Assembly: GCA_021296015.1 (NCBI GenBank)
Contig: JAGWBG010000117.1
Location: 1 to 5,545 of the forward strand
Reading direction: 5' to 3'
Source: Dehalococcoidia bacterium
GTDB lineage: Bacteria; Chloroflexota; Dehalococcoidia; Lucifugimonadales; JAGWBF01
Length of the DNA stretch: 5,545 nt
In this document: positions 1 to 5,440 of the stretch, piece after piece
Position numbering within the stretch: position 1 is the stretch's first letter
How the letters are laid out: every line of letters starts with the position of its first letter
Notes under the pieces: generated by a model
The model's database searches: none
What the model was told of the DNA's origin: nothing
The model's input: the letters and a program-made list of their open reading frames with translations, nothing else
Made by a program: the position numbers and the translations under genes

Positions 1-967
1 GAAATATGGATTCATTTTACCGAATCGCGGCAGCCTGGGGACGCCGGAAAATACCGTCACCATAGCCAAGCGTGCCGAGGAGATGGGGTACGACTCCCTT
101 TTCAAGGGCGACCATATAGTCGTGCCCGGAAACATCAACTCCCGCTATCCCTATACCGCAACCGGCGAGTTCCCCGGCTCCGATTCTGGCGAGGCGCAGG
201 AGATGTTAGCCGTGCTATCCTTCCTCGCCGGCCAGACCAGGACGATACGGTTGGTTACCAGCGTCATTATCGTCCCCCACAGAAACCCCCTGGTGGCGGC
301 CAAGGCCCTTGCCACCCTTGACGTTCTATCCAACGGCCGGCTCGTGGTGGGAATTGGAGCGGGGTGGATGCGCGAGGAGTTCGAGGCCCTGGACCTGCCG
401 CCTTTCGAGGAGCGGGGCGCGGTGACCGACGAGTACGTCAGGGCGTTCAAGGAGCTTTGGACCAGCGAGACCCCCACCTTCGAGGGGAAGTATTGCCGGT
501 TCTCTGATATAACCTTTCTGCCCAAGCCGGTGCAGAAGCCCCACCCGCCTATATGGGTCGGAGGAGAGAGTCCCAGGGCGCTCCGACGCACCGCCGAATT
601 GGCCGATGGCTGGTATCCCCTGGGAGCGAACCCCAATTTCCCCCTGGAGAAGCCGGAGCAACTGGCTGCGGCGATAAGTCGCCTGGCGTCCTACGCTGAA
701 AAGGCGGGAAGGGACCCATCGGATATTGAGATTATTCACTGGATACCGCGATACGACCTGAATAAGGACGGGGAGGCGCTCTCCAACGGCGAGCGGCTTC
801 CCTTTACGGGCAGCGCCGATCAAATCGCATCGGACATCCGCAGGTACGAAGAAATGGGCGTGGGCCACCTGGTGGTGGACTTCTTCCGTGCCAAGAGTGG
901 CATAGGTCTGGAAGAGGGCCTGCAGAGCATGGAGGACATGGCAACGCAGGTGTGGCCCCTCGTATGA
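1..967 (+). CDS. LLM class (luciferase-like) probable F420-dependent oxidoreductase, 5' end at window edge
   Basis: The open frame runs from base 2 to a TGA at 965-967, 321 visible residues beginning KYGFILPNRG. LLM proteins usually begin M-K-(Y/F)-G, so base 1 (G) is very probably the last base of the ATG and only two bases of the gene are missing. The later ATG at 83 would remove the first beta strand and is not a credible start. Family signs seen: N-terminal YGFILPN strand, GDHIVVP around residues 36-42, the strand-helix segment VTSVIIVPHRNPLVAAK near 85-101, GRLVVGIGAGWMREEFEAL near 112-130, and PHPPIWVGGESPRALRRTAELADGW near 180-204. This is the TIM-barrel pattern of flavin or F420-using enzymes and looks closest to the Rv2161c-like (TIGR03619) subgroup, where hydride passes between F420 and an unknown substrate. 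F420 rather than FMN use is family inference. It is presumably cytoplasmic; no signal peptide or membrane segment is visible. Confidence 0.9.
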   Translation, partial: KYGFILPNRGSLGTPENTVTIAKRAEEMGYDSLFKGDHIVVPGNINSRYPYTATGEFPGSDSGEAQEMLAVLSFLAGQTRTIRLVTSVIIVPHRNPLVAAKALATLDVLSNGRLVVGIGAGWMREEFEALDLPPFEERGAVTDEYVRAFKELWTSETPTFEGKYCRFSDITFLPKPVQKPHPPIWVGGESPRALRRTAELADGWYPLGANPNFPLEKPEQLAAAISRLASYAEKAGRDPSDIEIIHWIPRYDLNKDGEALSNGERLPFTGSADQIASDIRRYEEMGVGHLVVDFFRAKSGIGLEEGLQSMEDMATQVWPLV

Positions 968-987
968 CGGGAGCGCCCTCGCCAGTG

Positions 988-1016
988 TAGCCAGTCCCAC
1001 GCACGTCTGGTATTAT
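988..1016 (+). promoter_or_regulatory. Possible sigma-70-type promoter before the aminotransferase gene
   Basis: TAGCCA at 988-993 (4 of 6 matches to TTGACA) and TATTAT at 1011-1016 (5 of 6 matches to TATAAT) are separated by 17 bases. Transcription would begin near 1023, giving a leader of about 34 bases before the ATG at 1057 and excluding the earlier ATG at 1015. It lies in the 47-base gap after the oxidoreductase stop. This is a pattern match only; such boxes occur by chance. Confidence 0.3.
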
Positions 1017-1043
1017 GGTGAGCAGCCGGAGAGTTGACAAAGC

Positions 1044-1055
1044 GGAGGCGGAGGC
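1044..1055 (+). promoter_or_regulatory. Tandem GGAGGC ribosome binding site that decides the aminotransferase start
   Basis: GGAGGC occurs twice in direct succession just before the ATG at 1057. The first copy provides a GGAGG core at 1044-1048 with an 8-base spacer, close to ideal; the second copy at 1050-1054 is too close for normal use. The in-frame ATG at 1015 has only pyrimidine-rich sequence before it and no comparable site, so translation most likely starts at 1057. Confidence 0.7.
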
Positions 1056-1056
1056 G

Positions 1057-1971
1057 ATGGCACAACAAGAGAGAGTGGTCTATCTCAACGGCCGGATAGT
1101 GCCCGAAAGCCAGGCGGGAATCCCCATAAGGGATGCAGGCTTCATCTACGGGGATGCCGTGTTCGATGCGGCCCGCACTTTCAACGGCCAGGTATTCAGA
1201 ATGAGGGAGCACATAGACCGTCTGTACGACTCCTGCAAGTACCTCCGACTGGACCCGGGTATGAGCAGGGAACGAATGGTGGAACTGACAACGGAGGTGG
1301 TAGAGCGCAACGTACCACTTCTGGGGCCAAACGAGGACTACTGGGTGACCCAGCGAGTCACTCGCGGCGTCGAGGCCACCTCCCCCGGCGAGGAGTCCCA
1401 TAACACGGTGCTCATCGAGTGCCGACCCCTGCCCCTGGCGAAGCGCGCCCACTACTACAGGACGGGTATACCCCTGTTGACCCCCTCCGTGCCCCGGATA
1501 CCGCCCCGGTTCATGAGTCCCAGGGCCAAGACCCACAACTACCTGAACCTGGTGCTGGGAGACCTGGAGGTACACGACAGTGACCCAGACGCCTGGGCGC
1601 TTCTCTTGGACGAGAGCGGGAACCTGGCAGAGGGACGCGGCTCCAACGTATTCATCGTTAAGGACGGCGTGGTCTCAACCCCCAGGTTACAGATGGTGCT
1701 GGCGGGGATAACCCGCCAGACGGTGCTGGACCTGGCGGCCAGCCTGAAGATACCGGCGGAGGAACGGGACATAGACCTCTTCGATGCCTATACCGCCGAC
1801 GAGGTGTTCCTTACGTCCACCAGCCTTTGTATCTGCCCCGTTCCCTCCGTAAACGGCATGGCCCCCGGTGACGGCAAGGTCCCCGGCCCGGTCACCGAGC
1901 GGCTGATGGGGGCCTTCAGCGACCTGGTGGGCATGGACTACGTGTCCCAATACCTGGCACATCTTCGGTGA
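1057..1971 (+). CDS. Class IV PLP-dependent aminotransferase (BCAT/D-amino-acid transaminase-like)
   Basis: This 304-residue protein matches the usual length of fold-type IV aminotransferases, which transfer amino groups between an amino acid or amine and a 2-oxo acid using pyridoxal phosphate. The N-terminal domain opens with VYLNGRIVPES and has RDAGFIYGDAVFDAAR at about 25-40. The PLP-binding lysine is K158 in RAKTHNYLN, and E192 in AEGRGSNVF is the glutamate that normally contacts the pyridine nitrogen. GITRQTVLDLA (217-227) is the phosphate-binding region, followed by TADEVFLTSTS (246-256). The strand at 95-104 reads YWVTQRVTRG; a TRG ending is more like D-amino-acid or (R)-amine transaminases than the arginine-proline pattern of typical branched-chain enzymes, so the substrate is open. 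Start 1057 is chosen over 1015 because of the ribosome binding site; the family also begins just before the YLNG strand. The gene follows the oxidoreductase by 89 bases and may have its own promoter. Confidence 0.92.
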   Translation: MAQQERVVYLNGRIVPESQAGIPIRDAGFIYGDAVFDAARTFNGQVFRMREHIDRLYDSCKYLRLDPGMSRERMVELTTEVVERNVPLLGPNEDYWVTQRVTRGVEATSPGEESHNTVLIECRPLPLAKRAHYYRTGIPLLTPSVPRIPPRFMSPRAKTHNYLNLVLGDLEVHDSDPDAWALLLDESGNLAEGRGSNVFIVKDGVVSTPRLQMVLAGITRQTVLDLAASLKIPAEERDIDLFDAYTADEVFLTSTSLCICPVPSVNGMAPGDGKVPGPVTERLMGAFSDLVGMDYVSQYLAHLR

Positions 1972-2048
1972 AGCGCATTATAGCTGGCCCTTGGCACCGG
2001 CCTCGCTGCCCGTAGGGACCTTCGAGTAACCCCTGTCCATAGACCTAT

Positions 2049-2062
2049 CTGCCGACTGGCAG
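2049..2062. repeat. Short perfect hairpin (CTGCC-GACT-GGCAG)
   Basis: A five-base-pair stem with a four-base loop lies 77 bases after the aminotransferase stop. No T-run follows it, so it is not a canonical intrinsic terminator. It sits just before the larger inverted repeat at 2074-2151 and may belong to the same palindromic intergenic element. Confidence 0.45.
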
Positions 2063-2073
2063 GCAAATATGAA

Positions 2074-2151
2074 TGGATTCCGGCTCAAGGTTCGCCACGG
2101 CGAATCTACCGGAGGTGTGACCGGAATGACGGGTGTAGTGGCCGGAATCCA
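2074..2151. repeat. Intergenic palindromic element with 11-base perfect inverted repeats
   Basis: TGGATTCCGGC at 2074-2084 is exactly complementary to GCCGGAATCCA at 2141-2151. Between them lie a small hairpin, TTCGC at 2091-2095 with GCGAA at 2100-2104, and a second copy of the right-arm core, CCGGAATGAC at 2121-2130, which could pair with the left arm instead. The arms resemble the widespread intergenic palindromes of the type GTCATTCC...GGAATCCA seen in many bacterial genomes, which suggests a REP-like or MITE-like remnant. No ORF of transposase type is inside and no target-site duplication was recognised. The structure ends 42 bases before the AtuA-family start, so as RNA it could also affect that leader. 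Being a dispersed repeat is inferred from one copy only. Confidence 0.55.
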
Positions 2152-2193
2152 GATAAAAATTCCAGACTACAAATTCAGTCAGGAGGTGCAACT

Positions 2194-3564
2194 ATGGAGG
2201 AAGTCCGTGCCTTCGCTCCTACAGGCGTGATAGGCTCAAGCTATCTGGAGTCTTCTCTAGCCAGGGCTATGGAGTGGGAACCCCATTTCATCGGCTCGGA
2301 TGGAGGCTCCACGGACCACGGCCCAGACGCACTGGGCCGTGGCAAGTGCATGTTCCCCCGTCAGGCCGTGAAACGAGACATGAAGCTGATGCTCCAGGCG
2401 GCCCGTTCCAGCAACATCCCCCTCCTGGTCGGCTCGGCCGGCACCGCAGGTGCCGACCTCAACCTTGAGTGGGCCTCCGACGTGCTCATGGAGATTGCCC
2501 GAGAGGAGGGGCTTCACTTTCGTCTGGCCCTGATTCATGCGGAACAGGACAAGGAATACCTGAAGAACAAGCTGCGCCAGGGAAAGATACGTCCGCTACA
2601 TCCGGCCCCCGACATAAACGAGGAGGCCATTGACAAGGCCAGCCACATCGTGGGGATGATGGGAACGGAACCCTACCTTAGAGCGATGGATGAAGGCGCT
2701 CAGGTGGTGCTGGCGGGGCGCTCCAGCGACACGTCCATCTTCGCCGCCGTCCCAATCAGGAATGGCCTCCCGCCGGGAGTGGCCTGGCACGCCGCCAAGA
2801 TACTTGAGTGCGGGGCCGCCTCCGTGGCGGTGCGACGCCACCCCGACGGAATGATGGCCTGGCTTCGCAACGACCACTTCGTAGTAGAGGCCCCCAACCC
2901 CGACTATATATGCACTCCCCAGAGCATCGCCTCCCACACCCTGTACGAGAATGCCCATCCCTTCCACCTCCTGGAGCCCAGTGGCATGTTGGATGTCACC
3001 GGGGCAGAGTACGAGGCCATCAGCGACCGGGCAGTACGAGTGTGGGGCAGCGACTTCGTTCCCGCCGATAAATACACCATCAAGCTGGAGGCAGCCGAAC
3101 TGATAGGATACCAGAGCGTGATTATAGGCAGCATCCGCGACCCGGTTATGATTCGTCAGCTTGATAGCTGGCTGGCCGGGATGCAGGAGCGTCTGGACCA
3201 GCGCATCAGGGGTTCCTTTGACGGAATGGAAATGGGAAAGGACTACAAGCTGTTCATCCGCGTGTACGGCCTCAACGGTACCATGGGACCACTGGAGCCT
3301 GTGAGAACACCGGGCCACGAAGTGTGTCTGGTCATGGAGGTGACCGCCGATAGCCAGGAGCTTGCCACGGACCTGGCCGACGCCGTTGAGCATTTCGCAC
3401 TCCACTATCCGGTCCCCGAATGGCATGGTCTAATCTCCGGGCTTGCCTATCCCTATAGCCCGGCGGTCCTGAACCGGGGGGCCGTGTACCAGTTCAGCAT
3501 GAATCACGTGGTGGAGCCGGGCGACCCCCTGGAGATGTTCCCCATGGAACTTGTGGAGGTGTAG
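2194..3564 (+). CDS. AtuA-family (DUF1446) protein
   Basis: This 456-residue protein starts at an ATG with an excellent AGGAGGT site at 2181-2187, 6 bases upstream. Motifs typical of AtuA/DUF1446 proteins are present: TGVIGSSYLE (10-19), IGSDGGSTDHGPDALGRGK (33-51), LLVGSAGTAGAD (77-88), VLAGRSSDTSIFAA (172-185) and KLEAAELIGYQSVIIGS (297-313). The C-terminal part contains RVYGLNGTMGPLEP (356-369), as in the domain that follows the AtuA core. Family knowledge: AtuA is needed for growth of Pseudomonas on acyclic terpenes such as citronellol, but its reaction is not firmly established, and many relatives act outside terpene pathways. The protein is shorter than the roughly 590-residue Pseudomonas form. 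It appears cytoplasmic, with no signal peptide or membrane segment. It leads a tight unit with a DUF4387 gene and an SDR gene. Family assignment is firm; the substrate is unknown. Confidence 0.9.
   Translation: MEEVRAFAPTGVIGSSYLESSLARAMEWEPHFIGSDGGSTDHGPDALGRGKCMFPRQAVKRDMKLMLQAARSSNIPLLVGSAGTAGADLNLEWASDVLMEIAREEGLHFRLALIHAEQDKEYLKNKLRQGKIRPLHPAPDINEEAIDKASHIVGMMGTEPYLRAMDEGAQVVLAGRSSDTSIFAAVPIRNGLPPGVAWHAAKILECGAASVAVRRHPDGMMAWLRNDHFVVEAPNPDYICTPQSIASHTLYENAHPFHLLEPSGMLDVTGAEYEAISDRAVRVWGSDFVPADKYTIKLEAAELIGYQSVIIGSIRDPVMIRQLDSWLAGMQERLDQRIRGSFDGMEMGKDYKLFIRVYGLNGTMGPLEPVRTPGHEVCLVMEVTADSQELATDLADAVEHFALHYPVPEWHGLISGLAYPYSPAVLNRGAVYQFSMNHVVEPGDPLEMFPMELVEV
3555..3560 (+). promoter_or_regulatory. 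Ribosome binding site for the DUF4387 gene, inside the end of the AtuA-family gene
   Basis: GGAGGT lies within the last codons of the AtuA-family gene and 6 bases before a GTG at 3567. It supports the GTG as the true start and suggests that ribosomes finishing the upstream gene help initiate the downstream one (translational coupling). Confidence 0.75.
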
Positions 3565-3566
3565 AC

Positions 3567-3884
3567 GTGTCCAAACTATGGGAAATTACCAAGCTGGTGC
3601 GGAGCAAAAATGCCGGCCCCTTTGTCCTCACCTTCGACATCATGTTTGATGACCCGGACGCCTATTACCGGACTCGGGACTCGGGCGTCATCAACAAGGG
3701 GCTGGTTGCCCGACTGTATAATACCTCGGAAGAAGACGTGATGTTCTTCAACTGTGACAACGCCCTTGCAATCAAGTTCAGCATTCCCCGCCCCAATTTC
3801 TCCGGCGACCTTAACGACAGCGACGTATTCGGTGGGCAGCAGTTTGGGCCGCTGGTGGACATCGAGGTCCCCGATAGACTCTAG
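3567..3884 (+). CDS. DUF4387 domain protein, partner of the AtuA-family protein
   Basis: This 105-residue protein consists of one DUF4387 domain. Recognisable family features are LVRSKNAGPFVLTFDIMF (10-27), a tyrosine pair around 33-34, LVARLYN (46-52), AIKFSIPRP (68-76) and SGDLNDSDVFGGQQFGPL (79-96). It starts with GTG, supported by the GGAGGT site 6 bases upstream, and only 2 bases separate it from the AtuA-family stop. Known context: DUF4387 genes are repeatedly found next to AtuA-family genes, so the two proteins probably act together, either as subunits of one enzyme or as enzyme and small accessory protein. The reaction is not known. Conserved aspartates and the IPRP and GD..D..GGQQ motifs would be candidates for ligand or metal binding, which is inference. 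No signal peptide or membrane segment is visible. Confidence 0.9.
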   Translation: MSKLWEITKLVRSKNAGPFVLTFDIMFDDPDAYYRTRDSGVINKGLVARLYNTSEEDVMFFNCDNALAIKFSIPRPNFSGDLNDSDVFGGQQFGPLVDIEVPDRL

Positions 3885-3907
3885 GCAGGCCCTAAAGGAG
3901 TGTCACA

Positions 3908-4738
3908 ATGCCGGAACGACACCCCAGGTTAGAAGGAAAAGTTGCCATTGTTACCGGGGCCGGCTCCAGCGGCCCCGGCGTCGGAAACGGCAAGGCCACG
4001 GCGGTGCTCTTTGCCCGTGAGGGCGCAAAAGTGCTGGTGGTGGATGCTTTCATCGAGCGCGCTGAGGAGACTCTGGCCATGATTCGGGAGGAGGGCGGCG
4101 AGGCTTCCACATTCCAGGCCAACGTGACTAACGCCGATGACTGCCGCCGCATGGTGGAAGCCGCCGTTGAGCGGTACGGCCGTCTGGACATCCTGGACAA
4201 CAACGTAGGCATATCCAGGCGCGGCACAGTGCTGGAGGTCAGCGAGGACGATTGGGACTACGTGATGGCGGTCAACGTCAAGAGCATTGTCCTGACCAGC
4301 CGTTACGCCATCCCCCCCATGATTGAGACCTCAGGCGGTGGCTCCATCATCAACATATCCTCCATCGCCGGGCTGAGGGCCCACAGCAGCACTCCATATA
4401 CCACGTCAAAGGCCGCGGTCATCGGCCTGACCATGTCCATGGCGGCTGACCACGGCCATGACAACATCCGAGTCAACTGTATCGCGCCCGGACTCGTCTA
4501 TACGCCCATGGTGGCCCCCCGCATGGACGACACCCTGCGAGAGCATCGCAAGAACGCCACTCCCCTTGGCACCGAGGGGACGGCCTGGGACATCGCCGCT
4601 GCCGCCCTCTACCTGGCCAGCGATGACGCCCGATGGGTCACGGGAGTAGTGCTGCCGGTGGACGCCGGCCTTACACTGGTCACGCCGGCCACCTACGTTA
4701 CTATTGCCCAGCAGCAATACGACCGTCCCTCGGCCTGA
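3908..4738 (+). CDS. Classical SDR-family NAD-type dehydrogenase/reductase
   Basis: This 276-residue Rossmann-fold oxidoreductase would interconvert a hydroxyl and a keto group. The nucleotide-binding turn is TGAGSSGPGVGNGKA (16-30), about four residues longer than the usual TGxxxGxG. D46 at the end of the second beta strand favours NAD(H) over NADP(H). Other motifs are NNVG (98-101, normally NNAG), N123 in AVNVKS, S152 in ISSIAG, and Y164 with K168 in YTTSK, so the Asn-Ser-Tyr-Lys tetrad is complete. IAPGLVYTPM (192-201) and VTGVVLPVDAGLTLV (244-258) complete the fold, with an 18-residue tail after it that is longer than usual. The start has an AAAGGAG site at 3894-3900, and the gene follows DUF4387 by 23 bases, so it is probably co-transcribed. 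It ends with TGA directly followed by TAA. The substrate is unknown; a hydroxy acid, hydroxyacyl-CoA or alcohol linked to the AtuA/DUF4387 step is inferred from context. Confidence 0.95.
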   Translation: MPERHPRLEGKVAIVTGAGSSGPGVGNGKATAVLFAREGAKVLVVDAFIERAEETLAMIREEGGEASTFQANVTNADDCRRMVEAAVERYGRLDILDNNVGISRRGTVLEVSEDDWDYVMAVNVKSIVLTSRYAIPPMIETSGGGSIINISSIAGLRAHSSTPYTTSKAAVIGLTMSMAADHGHDNIRVNCIAPGLVYTPMVAPRMDDTLREHRKNATPLGTEGTAWDIAAAALYLASDDARWVTGVVLPVDAGLTLVTPATYVTIAQQQYDRPSA

Positions 4739-4762
4739 TAACAGAACTCTTTTTTAGCTCTT

Positions 4763-4790
4763 GTAGGGTCAGGCTCGAAACCGGCCCTAC
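4763..4790. repeat. Hairpin/palindrome after the SDR gene
   Basis: GTAGGGTC at 4763-4770 pairs with GGCCCTAC at 4783-4790 (one G-T wobble), with an inner GG/CC pair at 4772-4773 and 4781-4782 after one unpaired A, around a loop of seven bases. The stem is strong, but the T-run (4750-4755) lies before it rather than after it, so it is not a standard intrinsic terminator for the SDR unit in either direction. It resembles GTAGGGGC...GCCCCTAC palindromes common between genes in some Chloroflexota, and may be a decayed copy of such a repeat. That comparison is from memory. Confidence 0.5.
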
Positions 4791-4850
4791 TATCACTCTA
4801 CCCAGCCTGGCAGCAGCACCGACAGTGGTGCCTAGTCGAATTGGATAAAA

Positions 4851-4878
4851 TTGTGCCTCTGAATGGTGGAAATATAGA
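4851..4878 (+). promoter_or_regulatory. Possible promoter for the small zinc-ribbon gene
   Basis: TTGTGC at 4851-4856 and TATAGA at 4873-4878 are 16 bases apart in a locally AT-rich stretch that contrasts with the GC-rich genes. A perfect 10-base palindrome, CAATATATTG, follows at 4892-4901 near the expected transcription start and could be an operator or chance. The downstream gene needs its own promoter or read-through, since 187 bases separate it from the SDR gene. Confidence 0.3.
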
Positions 4879-4925
4879 ATCCATGAATTTACAATATATT
4901 GAGCCCAATGTTTAGGAGGTATTAG

Positions 4926-5066
4926 ATGGAAGCCTACTGCGTAAAGTGCCGGACAAAGAGAGAGATGCAAGGTACCCAGTCTATAACCATGAAGAACGGA
5001 CGCCCGGCGACCCAGGGCACGTGTCCCACCTGCGGGACGAAGATGTTCAGGATAGGCAAAGCATAG
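4926..5066 (+). CDS. DUF5679-type small zinc-ribbon protein
   Basis: This is a 46-residue protein preceded by a near-perfect AGGAGGT site at 4914-4920 with a 5-base spacer. Two CxxC pairs, C5-C8 in YCVKCR and C33-C36 in TCPTCG, form a likely four-cysteine zinc site. Between them the conserved MKNGRPATQG segment (22-31) is followed at the end by GTKMFRIGK (37-45). This arrangement matches the DUF5679 family, short proteins or domains found mainly in Actinomycetota and Chloroflexota; similar ribbons are also attached to larger nucleic-acid enzymes such as topoisomerases. Its role is not established; nucleic-acid binding is a reasonable guess for a basic zinc ribbon. It is short enough to be missed by gene callers. 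It stands alone, with a possible promoter in the AT-rich leader. Confidence 0.87.
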   Translation: MEAYCVKCRTKREMQGTQSITMKNGRPATQGTCPTCGTKMFRIGKA

Positions 5067-5440
5067 CCGTCCTGCTTCGAATAATACAATGAAATGATAT
5101 GAAGTTCGCGCTCGTTGCCCATAGCTTTCGGTCTAAGGATAGAAGGGCGTAATGCGCCGGGATGCGATGGGGTCAACGGCTCGGCAATTCGGCCCCGAGC
5201 GTGAACAAGTCTCCCGATTGAAAACAGCATCCTTCTCTAGACGCAGGCCCTCGACGTAGGAAGGCACGGGACAAGGCCCCCGTCCATCCTTTAACGGTAT
5301 CTGAGCACTCCCCCTTGCCAGCATGATAGCCCTGTTCAAAATAAGGTGCTCATGTGCTTGTATCGCATCTACGGCACTCCCTGGGTCAAAGCCGTCTCCG
5401 TGCTTCCCATACTGGTTATGTTGAATAAGGTGGAAAGTCC
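5067..5440. other. 374-base stretch without a supported gene
   Basis: Every plus-strand frame is broken by stops. The minus strand is open across 5133-5468 (111 residues), but with no convincing ribosome binding site, no recognised motif, little third-position GC bias and an overlap with the start of the next plus-strand gene. Several short stems are visible: GGCG at 5146-5149 with CGCC at 5155-5158, GCTCGG at 5179-5184 with CCGAGC at 5195-5200, and ACGGG at 5266-5270 with CCCGT at 5279-5283. I recognise no tRNA, RNase P RNA, tmRNA, SRP RNA or riboswitch core. It could be a decayed gene, an unrecognised structured RNA, or simple spacer. Confidence 0.4.

Noticed and set aside
1034..1039. Perfect -35-like TTGACA
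   Set aside because: The position 17 bases downstream falls on the aminotransferase ATG and has no resemblance to a -10 box.
1015..1056. Longer aminotransferase start at ATG 1015
   Set aside because: It lacks a ribosome binding site, overlaps a promoter-like -10 box and adds 14 residues not expected in the family, whereas ATG 1057 has GGAGG 8 bases upstream.
326..1575. Overlapping minus-strand open frames (326-1000 and 820-1575) opposite the oxidoreductase and aminotransferase
   Set aside because: Both lie antisense to well-recognised genes and their translations contain no family motif.
2596..3426. Long minus-strand open frame of 276 codons opposite the AtuA-family gene
   Set aside because: It is the antisense of a gene with clear family motifs; GC-rich coding DNA often leaves the opposite strand open. 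The translation shows no recognisable domain.
4750..4760. T-run after the SDR stop as an intrinsic terminator
   Set aside because: No stable stem precedes the T-run; only a three-base pairing is found in the end of the SDR gene.
4770..4784. GGCTCGAAACC resembling a tRNA T-arm
   Set aside because: No acceptor, D-arm or anticodon arm can be placed around it; it is the loop and inner stem of the 4763-4790 hairpin.
5432..5440. GGAAAGTCC resembling the conserved start region of RNase P RNA
   Set aside because: The flanking bases do not match the RNase P core beyond this short string, and the sequence is better explained as a ribosome binding region before the ATG at 5441.
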